The notes under the pieces are model-generated. The model was not told where the DNA came from, ran no database searches, and saw only the letters and a program-made list of their open reading frames with translations. Positions 14,786-21,715 of a stretch of DNA of 64,000 bases are shown piece by piece. Each line of letters begins with the position of its first letter. The first letter of the stretch is position 1. The DNA is from Cellulomonas taurus (GTDB lineage: Bacteria; Actinomycetota; Actinomycetes; Actinomycetales; Cellulomonadaceae): contig NZ_CP051884.1 of the NCBI RefSeq assembly GCF_012931845.1, forward strand, positions 1,302,001 to 1,366,000, in the 5' to 3' direction. Position numbers and translations under genes: made by a program.

Positions 14786-15561
14786 GACGCCACCGCCAGC
14801 GGCGAGGTCTCGGCCTGAACCGGGGCGAGGCCGTGCAGGTGTCCGTGCAGCGCCTCGATGCCTTTGAGCGTGATCCGCACCTGCGGCTCGCACGCCACCC
14901 GCTCGCCGGTGCGGTGCGAGATCCGGGTCTGCGGCTTCGACCGCAGCCGGCCGACCTGCACGTGGTGCTGGTAGGGGATCCCGCGCGGATCGATCCACCC
15001 GATCTGACGCAGGAGCTTCGCGAGCCGGTTCTGACCGATCTCGATGCCCGGGTCTCGGGACAGGATCTGCGCGGCGTCCCGCATCGAGTAGTCCCCGGCG
15101 GAGTCCGCGAGGGCGTTCCATGCCGCGGCCGGGGGAGTGAGGACCGCGATCGTCGCGTCCTTCTCCGCGAGGAGCGCCTGCGCCTCGATCACCGCGAGGG
15201 CGATTCGCTGCTCCGCGGTCTGCGCGCCGAGGGCGTATGAGCCGGTCTTGCGGAGGGTGGGGAGGACCTCGGTCGTCACCCACTTCCGGAAGGGCGCAGC
15301 TCGGTCGGAGTCGGAGCGCAGGACGACCTCGAACATCCCGGACTCCGTGACGACGGTCGCTCGCTGTCGGCGCCCCATCGAGTCGATGACGTCAGCCTGG
15401 CTGACACCATCCGGGTGGAGTCGCTGGGCGACCATCCGGCTGTTGCCGATGCCGATCGCCGAGCACAGGTCGGCGAGGACGAACTGCGGCTCGCCGTGCG
15501 CGTCGAGGAGCGTCCGGACCGTGTGGTCCCCGAACGCGTGCTGGATCAGGTCGGTGCTCAC
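14782..15561 (-). CDS. Phage antirepressor with BRO-N domain and KilAC/ANT-type C-terminus, 259 aa
   Basis: The N-terminal 110 residues form a BRO-N domain: HTVRTLLDAHGEPQFVLADL, then VTESGMFEVVLRSDSDRAAP and FRKWVTTEVLPTLRKTGSYA. The C-terminal part has the antirepressor ANT pattern (SMRDAAQILSRDPGIEIGQN, RLAKLLRQIGWIDPRGIPYQ). Antirepressors bind or displace the CI-like repressor to trigger lytic growth. It is the second or third gene from the leftward early promoter, the usual place. Confidence 0.9.
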   Translation of the reverse strand: MSTDLIQHAFGDHTVRTLLDAHGEPQFVLADLCSAIGIGNSRMVAQRLHPDGVSQADVIDSMGRRQRATVVTESGMFEVVLRSDSDRAAPFRKWVTTEVLPTLRKTGSYALGAQTAEQRIALAVIEAQALLAEKDATIAVLTPPAAAWNALADSAGDYSMRDAAQILSRDPGIEIGQNRLAKLLRQIGWIDPRGIPYQHHVQVGRLRSKPQTRISHRTGERVACEPQVRITLKGIEALHGHLHGLAPVQAETSPLAVAS

Positions 15562-15575
15562 GTTGCTCTCCTTGA

Positions 15576-15686
15576 TCAGGCCGCGAGGCGGATGAGGTGG
15601 ACGGGGGCTGCGGCGGCGATGGCCGGCGGGTCGGGCTCCGGGTCCGGCGTCGGCGCCAACGGGCGGACGAGCGTCAGGTGCGCCAT
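15576..15686 (-). CDS. Small hypothetical phage peptide, 36 aa
   Basis: The frame MAHLTLVRPLAPTPDPEPDP starts at an ATG that shares one base with the stop of the Cro-like gene (TGATG), a coupling common in phage operons. It is Pro/Ala-rich with a hydrophobic end (APVHLIRLAA). No function is known. It is short, so its reality rests on the coupling. Confidence 0.42.
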   Translation of the reverse strand: MAHLTLVRPLAPTPDPEPDPPAIAAAAPVHLIRLAA

Positions 15687-15922
15687 CAGGCCGCGTCCTC
15701 GGCAGGGATGACCTCGAACAGGTCGTCGAGGTCCCATCCCGGGAAGCAGTCGACGAGCGCGGCGATGAACCGGGGTCCGGGGGTCTGCTTGCCGCGCAGG
15801 ACGCGGGAGACCGTGGCGGGGTCCATGCGCATTCGCTTCGCGAGGGCGTCGTCGGTGGTGATTCCGGCGAGCGTGCGGAGCTTCGCGAGCTGGTCCACGC
15901 GGAGGCGGAGCGTCGCGGTCAT
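15686..15922 (-). CDS. Cro-like XRE-family regulator, 78 aa
   Basis: This is the first gene of the leftward early operon. Residues about 10-60 form a XRE helix-turn-helix (LRTLAGITTDDALAKRMRMD, PATVSRVLRGKQTPGPRF). The ATG at 15922 has a near-perfect ribosome binding site, AAGGAGG, five bases upstream, better than the GTG two codons earlier. It lies opposite the repressor gene, the position of Cro in lambdoid switches, so a Cro-like role in lowering repressor transcription is likely. Confidence 0.85.
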   Translation of the reverse strand: MTATLRLRVDQLAKLRTLAGITTDDALAKRMRMDPATVSRVLRGKQTPGPRFIAALVDCFPGWDLDDLFEVIPAEDAA

Positions 15923-15979
15923 GGTCACCTCCTTGGAGTGTTGGGGCCGCTGACCTGGCGTCTTGCGGCGACGTATAAG

Positions 15980-16008
15980 AAGTTACGCGCAGGCATACGT
16001 GGACGCAA
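15980..16008 (-). promoter_or_regulatory. Putative leftward early promoter
   Basis: Reading leftward, TTGCGT (complement of 16,003-16,008) and TAACTT (complement of 15,980-15,985) are separated by 17 bp, a good match to the vegetative consensus. The predicted transcript starts about 50 bp before the Cro-like ATG. A dyad at 16,002-16,020 overlaps the -35 box. Confidence 0.55.
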
Positions 16009-16020
16009 GCATGCCGCGTC
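16002..16020. promoter_or_regulatory. Putative repressor operator overlapping the leftward -35 box
   Basis: GACGC and GCGTC form an inverted repeat around AAGCATGCC. The core GCAAGCATG reappears in inverted form (CATGCTTGC) at 16,102-16,110, so both sites may be bound by the same XRE protein. Position over the -35 box would block early transcription. Confidence 0.45.
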
Positions 16021-16062
16021 ACGGTTTGGTAACGGGACGGCGTATGGGTGAACAGGGATGCT

Positions 16063-16091
16063 CTGACCTGCAGAAACGCATGTGGTGTAAT
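16063..16091 (+). promoter_or_regulatory. Putative rightward repressor promoter
   Basis: CTGACC at 16,063-16,068 and TGTAAT at 16,086-16,091 are spaced by exactly 17 bp. The predicted start is near 16,098, about 50 bases before the repressor ATG. The -10 box is one of the few AT-rich spots in the region. Confidence 0.55.
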
Positions 16092-16100
16092 TTGCGGTCC

Positions 16101-16124
16101 GACATGCTTGCGCGCATGCAAGTC
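16101..16124. promoter_or_regulatory. Putative repressor operator downstream of the rightward promoter
   Basis: CTTGC and GCAAG form a perfect 5-6-5 inverted repeat (16,106-16,121) inside GACATGCTTGCGCGCATGCAAGTC. It sits just downstream of the predicted transcription start, where binding would give autorepression of the repressor gene. It shares the CATGCTTGC core with the other operator candidate. Confidence 0.45.
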
Positions 16125-16150
16125 CGAATCGCGCGGTCCGGAGGCCCGAG

Positions 16151-16624
16151 ATGTCTGCCAATGTGCAGCCAGTGACCAAGTGGTGGCAGTACGTGAAGAC
16201 CGTCGCCGGGTCGGCATCGCAGAAGGAGATCGCCGACGCGGCCGGCGTCAGCCAGCCGACAGTGTCGAGATGGGCCAAGGGCGAGATCGAGCGAGCGACG
16301 GCAGACGTCGCCGTGAAGTTCGCAGTCCACTACGACAGCTCTGTCGGTGAGGCGCTCGTCGCGGCTGGCGTTCTCGATGCTCGCCACCTCCCGGTCACGA
16401 TCTCGCGCTACGAGCAACCGGACGACGCCACGCTGATCGCCCTGTTCTCGGAGCGACTCCGACGCGACAAGGAGAGTGCCCAGGATGACGACCAGCAGCC
16501 CGCCGCCATTACGCGGGCCGGGGGGAGCCCGGCCGACGAGTTGTCAGTGGGGGACTACACACTGGCGGCGCACGAGGACGACCAGCTCGTAGACGAGCTG
16601 GAAGCCCAGGAGGATCAGCCGTAG
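16151..16624 (+). CDS. XRE-family prophage repressor (CI-like), 157 aa
   Basis: The N-terminal HTH is clear: SQKEIADAAGVSQPTVSRWA at about residues 23-42, followed by GEIERATADVAVKFAVHYDS. The C-terminal 70 residues are acidic and probably disordered (AHEDDQLVDELEAQEDQP). There is no LexA/CI autoprotease motif, so inactivation probably relies on the ImmA-type protease encoded 10 bp downstream, as in ICEBs1 and related phages. GGAGG lies eight bases before the ATG. Confidence 0.88.
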   Translation: MSANVQPVTKWWQYVKTVAGSASQKEIADAAGVSQPTVSRWAKGEIERATADVAVKFAVHYDSSVGEALVAAGVLDARHLPVTISRYEQPDDATLIALFSERLRRDKESAQDDDQQPAAITRAGGSPADELSVGDYTLAAHEDDQLVDELEAQEDQP

Positions 16625-16634
16625 GAGGGGGCGG

Positions 16635-17030
16635 GTGGAAGATCTGCTCGCACACGCAGCGGGCCTTGGTCTGCGCGTGAAGTTCAGAGACCTCGGTCGC
16701 CGTCACGGGGAACTGCACAGCAGTGGACTCGTGGTCGTGAACTCCGAGCGCCCGGTGAAGGCGCAACGCATCACGCTCGCTCACGAGTGCGGCCATCGAG
16801 CGCACGGTCACGACTGGACCAACGAGCACGATCGACCACGCGATGAGCGCCAGGCGAACACCTACGCCGCGCGATTGCTGATCTCCCGGGAGGACTACGC
16901 CCTGGCCGAACGGGCAGTCGGGGCGCACGCCGGCGCGCTCGCCCGTGAGTTGAACGTCACGGCGACGCTGGTCGAGCTGTGGCGCGCCGACTACCTGCGA
17001 GAGGTCGGAGTCGTTCGACTCGTGGGCTAG
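16635..17030 (+). CDS. ImmA/IrrE-type metallopeptidase, 131 aa
   Basis: The zinc protease motif HECGHRAHGH (HExxH) lies at about residue 50 in ERPVKAQRITLAHECGHRAH, followed by ERQANTYAARLLISREDYAL, the glutamate helix typical of ImmA proteins. ImmA proteases cleave a cognate HTH repressor to induce the element. The gene is in one transcript with the repressor (10-bp gap), which strongly suggests the repressor is its substrate. The start is a GTG. Confidence 0.9.
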   Translation: MEDLLAHAAGLGLRVKFRDLGRRHGELHSSGLVVVNSERPVKAQRITLAHECGHRAHGHDWTNEHDRPRDERQANTYAARLLISREDYALAERAVGAHAGALARELNVTATLVELWRADYLREVGVVRLVG

Positions 17031-17117
17031 CGCTCAGAGGTGCGGCTGACCGTGCCGATGCAATCAGTACACGCAAGCAGACTCGGGCGGCGAAGCCCGG
17101 CAACTCTAGGGGGATAC

Positions 17118-17894
17118 ATGAGCGTGCCCGAACCTGGCTGGTATCCGGACCCGGCGGACCCGAACGGCCGTCGTTGGTGGGACGGGAGTCAGTGGACTCA
17201 CCAGACCGAGTTCGACCTTCAGGCGGCACCGCCGCCAGCGCCAGCCCCGGTCGAGGCTGCGAGAACGGTGGGTGGTGACCGTCCGGCTGAGTCCGAGTCT
17301 CGCCGGTCAATGCGAGTCCGTCGGCGATGGGTGCCGTGGACCATCGGAGCGGGCGTGGTGGTCATCGCAGGAGCGGCGGTGCTCGTTGCTCTTGCATTTG
17401 GACGGTCTCCCGGAGTTCCCGACGTCACGGGCATGTCCGCCGCTGCTGCCGAATCCGCACTGGGTGAGGCTGGATTCGAGGCGACCTATCGCGGTGCCAC
17501 GACCCCGGGGAACTCGCACCTGGAGCAGTGGACCGTGAACTCCCAGGAGCCGGCGCCAGGGGAGGCCGCTGGCCCGGAGGGTGAAGTGAAGCTGTGGGCC
17601 TCAACTCCCATCACGACCGCGCTCTACGAGTGCGGGACCGACGCTGAACCCGGCGACGGTGGAACCTCTGTGGTTCTGGACATGCGGGGTGAGGACTACG
17701 GAACTGGCGACCTCACGATCACGAACGTGATGTGCGTACTGGACGCACTCGAGGTGCCCGACTCGGTGAAGTCCGAGATGCAATCGACCCGTGCTCTCGA
17801 CGGCCGCCAGACCGGATCGTGGGCCGGTATCGACGCGACATGGTCGTACCACCCGGACAGCGGACTAGATGTGATCGTGGAGATGACGAACTAG
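17118..17894 (+). CDS. DUF2510 / single-TM / PASTA-like protein, 258 aa (cargo)
   Basis: Residues 5-32 carry the DUF2510 tryptophan motif (PGWYPDPADPNGRRWWDGSQ, WTHQTEF). A Pro/Ala linker follows, then a basic patch and one transmembrane helix (about 75-97, WTIGAGVVVIAGAAVLVALA). The exported part opens with a PASTA-like domain (VPDVTGMSAAAAESALGEAG) and ends in an unknown domain with two Cys that could form a disulfide. This type is widespread on actinobacterial chromosomes and elements. AGGGGG lies five bases before the ATG. It could be a surface protein altering phage adsorption; that is speculative. Confidence 0.8.
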   Translation: MSVPEPGWYPDPADPNGRRWWDGSQWTHQTEFDLQAAPPPAPAPVEAARTVGGDRPAESESRRSMRVRRRWVPWTIGAGVVVIAGAAVLVALAFGRSPGVPDVTGMSAAAAESALGEAGFEATYRGATTPGNSHLEQWTVNSQEPAPGEAAGPEGEVKLWASTPITTALYECGTDAEPGDGGTSVVLDMRGEDYGTGDLTITNVMCVLDALEVPDSVKSEMQSTRALDGRQTGSWAGIDATWSYHPDSGLDVIVEMTN

Positions 17895-18008
17895 GAGTGG
17901 TGTGGCGCACGTCGAAGACCGGAAGGTCCCAGCATTCGCCCACACCAGGACCTAGGGTCGCGGACATCGCTTCTGTCACACAGAACTAACATCTCAGGGG
18001 GCTAGCCC

Positions 18009-19040
18009 GTGTCGAAGTATGGATTTCGGCTCTTCACCGCGTCGCTGCGCAAGGGGGAAGGGCGCAAGGCGGTGCCCTTCAAGCACACGCAACCGGACTC
18101 AGATTTGGCCGACTTCATCGCCATGGTGTGGGAATCGCGTCGAGACGTCCGCGTCATCGGACTGCCTCACGAGCCAGCCCCAGAGGGCGAGGAAGCCGAC
18201 GGGCCCGACCGGTCGCGGGATCCAATTTTCTACATCGAAGAGGTCGCCAGGATCGGACGGCACATAGGCTTCAAGGTGCGTTATGGGCGCCCCGGTGATC
18301 ACGACCGCGCGACTTCACCGGAGGGATCCAGCTTCGACAAGGACATCACGGGCCTTCCTCCGACCCGCGGATACTACGGGTTTCTGATCGTGCCGTCTGG
18401 TGCCGGCGATTGCACCGGTGTTCTTGCCGTAGAGGCGATCTCGGGCGCGTGCCCTCAGGCCCCCCTCCAGCGCTGGCTACGTCAATGGGCGAGCGAATCA
18501 CCCGTCGCGCTCGGTCCTGGTACCGCTCCGGCGTGGTGGAAGTTGGTTCTCAAGCCGCTGGGAGACGACGAACTGCTGAACTCGTATCTGCGTAGGGCGC
18601 AGCCCAACGAACTCGTTCTCACCCGGCACAAGGAGCGGATTGACCGCCAGATGCAGAAAGAGGAACTCAGGTTGACTGCCGCGGTCGACACCGATGCGGC
18701 CAGGCGCGCAACGCGACGCGAGCTCAAAGCGTGGCAGGACGCGTTCATGTCTGAGCGGCCCATCGATCGAGCGGTTGCAGCATCCTCCGTCGCCGCAATT
18801 CTCGGTGACGAGATCGCCGAGGTCGGCTTCGACGACGTCTCGATCAGGGTTGAAGATGACGACTTCGGTCCCCGCACTCTGACACCCAACTCCATGTCGG
18901 ACGTCTTCACCTACCAGGTAGGCGATCGTGCCCCGGATCGAGACGAGTTCCTCGGGCACGTGCGCAGGGCTGTCAGTAGGGTCCTGTATGAAGAGAAGCC
19001 TGACTTCGACTGGACAGGCTGGCCATCACCCCGGGGGTAG
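18009..19040 (+). CDS. Unknown 343-aa cytoplasmic protein (cargo, possible defence component)
   Basis: I do not recognise this protein. It is soluble and mixed alpha/beta. Segments that stand out are GYYGFLIVPSGAGDCTGVLA near residue 120-140, a charged central helix region (LVLTRHKERIDRQMQKEELR) and an acidic C-terminal third (DVSIRVEDDDFGPRTLTPNS). The start is a GTG just after a small gap and the stop is two bases before the next gene's ATG, making a two-gene unit with a membrane protein. Its place between repressor/ImmA and integrase is where many temperate phages carry lysogen-expressed immunity genes. Confidence 0.72.
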   Translation: MSKYGFRLFTASLRKGEGRKAVPFKHTQPDSDLADFIAMVWESRRDVRVIGLPHEPAPEGEEADGPDRSRDPIFYIEEVARIGRHIGFKVRYGRPGDHDRATSPEGSSFDKDITGLPPTRGYYGFLIVPSGAGDCTGVLAVEAISGACPQAPLQRWLRQWASESPVALGPGTAPAWWKLVLKPLGDDELLNSYLRRAQPNELVLTRHKERIDRQMQKEELRLTAAVDTDAARRATRRELKAWQDAFMSERPIDRAVAASSVAAILGDEIAEVGFDDVSIRVEDDDFGPRTLTPNSMSDVFTYQVGDRAPDRDEFLGHVRRAVSRVLYEEKPDFDWTGWPSPRG

Positions 19041-19042
19041 AG

Positions 19043-19582
19043 ATGAGTAGGTTCGACATCTCAGCGGTGATCCGGGGCCACTGGAAATCGCTGAGTTTCG
19101 GTGAGGCCGGTGTCGGCAAGGACCGCCTTGCGCACGTCGTCTTCCTCGGGGTTCCAGGTGTACTAGCCGCGCTGACGTTGGCTCTGCGTTGGGAGCTCAA
19201 CCAGCCCGCTGCGCTCCTCACCGCCGTAGCTCTCCTCATCAGCGGTGCGCTAAGCGTCTTCGCTCAGATGGTCGGCCTGCGCGCGCGCCTCGCGGAGCGG
19301 GACGGTGAGTGGGTGGAGCGTCGCCGGGAAGGTCTCGACGAGACGGTCAACCACCTCTTGGCAGCCGTACTCGTGGCTATCGTCGACGCGATCGTGCTGG
19401 TGGTCGGGATGAACGTCGGTGGCACGGGGCACGTGCCCTGGTACATCGCATGGGCGGCTATCTTCCTCACGGCCTACCTCGGTCTCCTCCTCTTGGTGTG
19501 CGTCCCACGCCTGTACTCCGCTTACACCACGACCTTCTCAGTCCCGCCTCACCTCGACGGATGGCATAGCTCGATGCGGTGA
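19043..19582 (+). CDS. Four-helix membrane protein paired with the 18,009 gene, 179 aa
   Basis: Four transmembrane helices are seen at about residues 30-50, 57-78, 103-125 and 133-155 (for example LLTAVALLISGALSVFAQMV). A charged cytoplasmic loop connects helices two and three. It overlaps or follows the previous gene by only two bases with GGGGGTAGAG before its ATG. Soluble protein plus small multi-pass membrane protein is the layout of several abortive-infection systems, where the membrane protein is the effector, but no family match is claimed. Confidence 0.74.
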   Translation: MSRFDISAVIRGHWKSLSFGEAGVGKDRLAHVVFLGVPGVLAALTLALRWELNQPAALLTAVALLISGALSVFAQMVGLRARLAERDGEWVERRREGLDETVNHLLAAVLVAIVDAIVLVVGMNVGGTGHVPWYIAWAAIFLTAYLGLLLLVCVPRLYSAYTTTFSVPPHLDGWHSSMR

Positions 19583-19615
19583 CCGTCCGCGGGGATCACG
19601 ATTCGGAGAGCTTGC

Positions 19616-20731
19616 TTGGCTCACATCGAGGATCGGTGGACGATCCCCGGCTCGACCGGCCGGAAGATCAAGGGACCCCGCCACGGGAAGGGTTCACGAT
19701 GGCTCGCGGTCTGGCATGAAGCCGATGGGCGCCGCCGGAAGAAGGCGTTCGCCACCAAGGACGCCGCGGAGGCACACCTCGACCACGTCGGGGTCGAACT
19801 TCGGTCCGGGACCTACGTGGCTCCGGAGCGATCAGGGATCTCCTTCCGGGAGATGAGCGAGCGCTGGTTCGACGAGCAGCTCCACCAGCGGGCCTCGTCG
19901 CTCGGTGTGATCCGGCGCCGACTGGACAACACGATCCTGCCGGCGCTGGGGGAGCGGCCGCTGTCCGCGATCGACCGCGGTGTCGTCCAGCAGGCCGTCA
20001 CCGGGTGGTCGCGTGAGCTCGCGCCATCGACCGTGCGAGTGACGTACGTCTACCTCGCGGGGATCTTCTCCCTCGCGGTCGACGAGCGTCGGCTGACGGC
20101 GTCGCCGTGCCGGAAGATCAACCTGCCCGCGGTCGAGCGTGAGCCGGTCATACCGATGGCCGTGGCGAAGGTGCAGGACCTCACGAACGCCCTCTGGCGG
20201 CCGTACCAGCGCATGGCGGTGCTCGCTGCGGCGACCGGCATGCGGTCCGGGGAGCTGCGGGGCCTGACGTGGGACCGGATCACGCCCGCCCCAGGTGGTG
20301 CGCAGCTGCGCGTCGACCGGCAGATGACGTCGACGGTCTCTTCGGCGCCCGCGTGGGGGCCGCTCAAGACCACATACTCACTCCGGGTGATCTCGATCGG
20401 CACCGCCACCCTCGAAGCGCTGGGTGACCGCGGCACCGGTCTCGTGCTGACCACCGGCACCGGGAACGCCATCACCCGGGGCATGGCATCGACGGCGTGG
20501 CGAGCTGCGGCGGCCAAGATCGGCCTCGACGAGGGAACGGGCTGGCACGAGCTACGCCACTTCCACGCCTCGATGCTGATCGCACAGGGGGCGTCACCGG
20601 TGGCGGTGGCGCACCGACTCGGTCACAAGGACGCGACGGAGACTCTGACGACCTACGCCCACCTCTGGCCGGACGACGATGAGAAGATGAGGGACGCGTC
20701 CGACGGCGTGATCCATCTCCCAGCAGCCTGA
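19616..20731 (+). CDS. int: Phage integrase, tyrosine recombinase, 371 aa
   Basis: The start is a TTG with GGAGAG about five bases upstream. The N-terminal arm-binding part (about 1-60) is followed by the SAM-like core-binding domain and the catalytic domain. The catalytic residues are visible: Arg in TGMRSGELRGL, the H-x-x-R in WHELRHFHASMLI, His in VAHRLGHKDATETL and the Tyr in TTYAHL. It integrates and excises the element at att sites. It is the last gene before the chromosomal genes, so the right attachment site probably lies within the next 200 bp. Confidence 0.94.
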   Translation: MAHIEDRWTIPGSTGRKIKGPRHGKGSRWLAVWHEADGRRRKKAFATKDAAEAHLDHVGVELRSGTYVAPERSGISFREMSERWFDEQLHQRASSLGVIRRRLDNTILPALGERPLSAIDRGVVQQAVTGWSRELAPSTVRVTYVYLAGIFSLAVDERRLTASPCRKINLPAVEREPVIPMAVAKVQDLTNALWRPYQRMAVLAAATGMRSGELRGLTWDRITPAPGGAQLRVDRQMTSTVSSAPAWGPLKTTYSLRVISIGTATLEALGDRGTGLVLTTGTGNAITRGMASTAWRAAAAKIGLDEGTGWHELRHFHASMLIAQGASPVAVAHRLGHKDATETLTTYAHLWPDDDEKMRDASDGVIHLPAA

Positions 20732-20748
20732 GCCCCCACACAGCCCCC

Positions 20749-20782
20749 AGAACGGCGAAGCTGCTGGTCAGGCCAGCGTTCT
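20749..20782 (+). terminator. Stem-loop downstream of the integrase gene
   Basis: AGAACG (20,749-20,754) pairs with CGTTCT (20,777-20,782), and inside it CTGG and CCAG form a second short stem. It lies 18 bp after the integrase stop and probably ends its transcript. No T-run is present. The same stretch may contain the att core, since integrase genes usually abut it. Confidence 0.45.
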
Positions 20783-20933
20783 GCGGAACCCGGCGTATCG
20801 GCCAGCTCATCCACCTCTGGCGGTTCGACGTCACCGCCCCGCCGTCAGCGCTTCATCGCCGCGGCTCCGAGGCACCGGATCCCGGTCCGAGAATCCCCGG
20901 ACACCCGCGCGCCGACGCTGGCACCATCGACGG
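20783..20933. other. Intergenic region at the right end of the element; att site not resolved
   Basis: This gap and the stem-loop before it lie between the integrase and the first chromosomal gene. A search for a tRNA 3' end on both strands gave nothing convincing, although GGTTCGA occurs once near 20,822. The second att copy would be outside the window, so the core cannot be defined by comparison here. Confidence 0.35.
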
Positions 20934-21131
20934 ATGGAACATCGCCGCAGTCGCAGCCTGACCGTGCTGCTCGCCGCCGTGGTCGGGGCCATCATCGGTG
21001 CGCTGGTGGCGCGGTGGGTGTTCGGTGAGTCCGACCCCGGGTCGATGCTGGTGATCGCCGGCGCCGCGGCCCTGGCCTCCTGGATCGGGGCCACACTGCG
21101 CACCTCACGGCGGTCTCGCCGCTCTCGTTGA
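20934..21131 (+). CDS. Small two-helix membrane protein, 65 aa
   Basis: The protein MEHRRSRSLTVLLAAVVGAI has two transmembrane helices (about 9-27 and 37-55) separated by a short FGESDPGS loop and ends with an arginine-rich tail. It is probably the first chromosomal gene after the prophage. No family is recognised. The open frame on the opposite strand has no similar pattern and was left out. Confidence 0.58.
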   Translation: MEHRRSRSLTVLLAAVVGAIIGALVARWVFGESDPGSMLVIAGAAALASWIGATLRTSRRSRRSR

Positions 21132-21227
21132 GTCTTTGCCGCGAGCCCGGTGCGCGGCGCGTTCGCGGGCGGTGGCCCGGGGGTCTACGTTGAGGGCTTC
21201 ACACCTCGACGTCTCGGAGACCCCGCT

Positions 21228-21692
21228 GTGCAGCATCGACCGGCGGGTTCGTCGCCGCGTGGCCTCACTCGGAACGCTCGACCCCCGCGCAGGTTCTCCC
21301 GGGTCCGGCAGTGGGGGATCGGGTCGCTGGCGGAGATGGCGGGCGTCCGGCGGAGCCTGCGTCACGAGTTGCTGGACCTGCGCCGTTCGCCGAGGTTCTC
21401 CGAGCGGGGTCGGACGGATCCGGTGATGATCGTCGCCTCGGAGCTGCTGACGAATGCGATCCGGTACGGCGGTGAGCGGGCGACCCTATGCCTGCGCAGC
21501 GACGGGAACGGCTGTGTCCTCGATGTGACGGACGGAGCTCCTGCGGTGACGCCGAAGGTCGTGCGCGGCAGGCCGGTGGCCGAGGGTGGGGTGGGCCTGG
21601 TCCTGGCGCTCGCCCTGTCGTCGGAGGTCGGGTGGTACGTGACGGCGCGGCAGAAGCATGTCTGGGCGCGGTTCCTGCCCCATGCGATGTGA
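21228..21692 (+). CDS. HATPase-type anti-sigma regulatory protein (RsbW-like), 154 aa
   Basis: Proteins of this GHKL class are serine kinases that bind a sigma factor or phosphorylate a STAS antagonist. The N-box is in ASELLTNAIRYGGE and the G-box region in VVRGRPVAEGGVGLVLALAL, with DVTDGAP in between. The GTG at 21,228 has GGAG eight bases upstream and was chosen over an upstream start lacking one. The gene converges on a PP2C phosphatase gene, the opposing activity in partner switching. Confidence 0.82.
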   Translation: MQHRPAGSSPRGLTRNARPPRRFSRVRQWGIGSLAEMAGVRRSLRHELLDLRRSPRFSERGRTDPVMIVASELLTNAIRYGGERATLCLRSDGNGCVLDVTDGAPAVTPKVVRGRPVAEGGVGLVLALALSSEVGWYVTARQKHVWARFLPHAM

Positions 21693-21715
21693 GCAGCGCC
21701 CGGGGTCTGCCGTGA

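Noticed and set aside
20815-20850. Possible tRNA 3' end (GGTTCGA) as an att site
   Set aside because: The flanking bases do not form the T-arm and acceptor stem on either strand.
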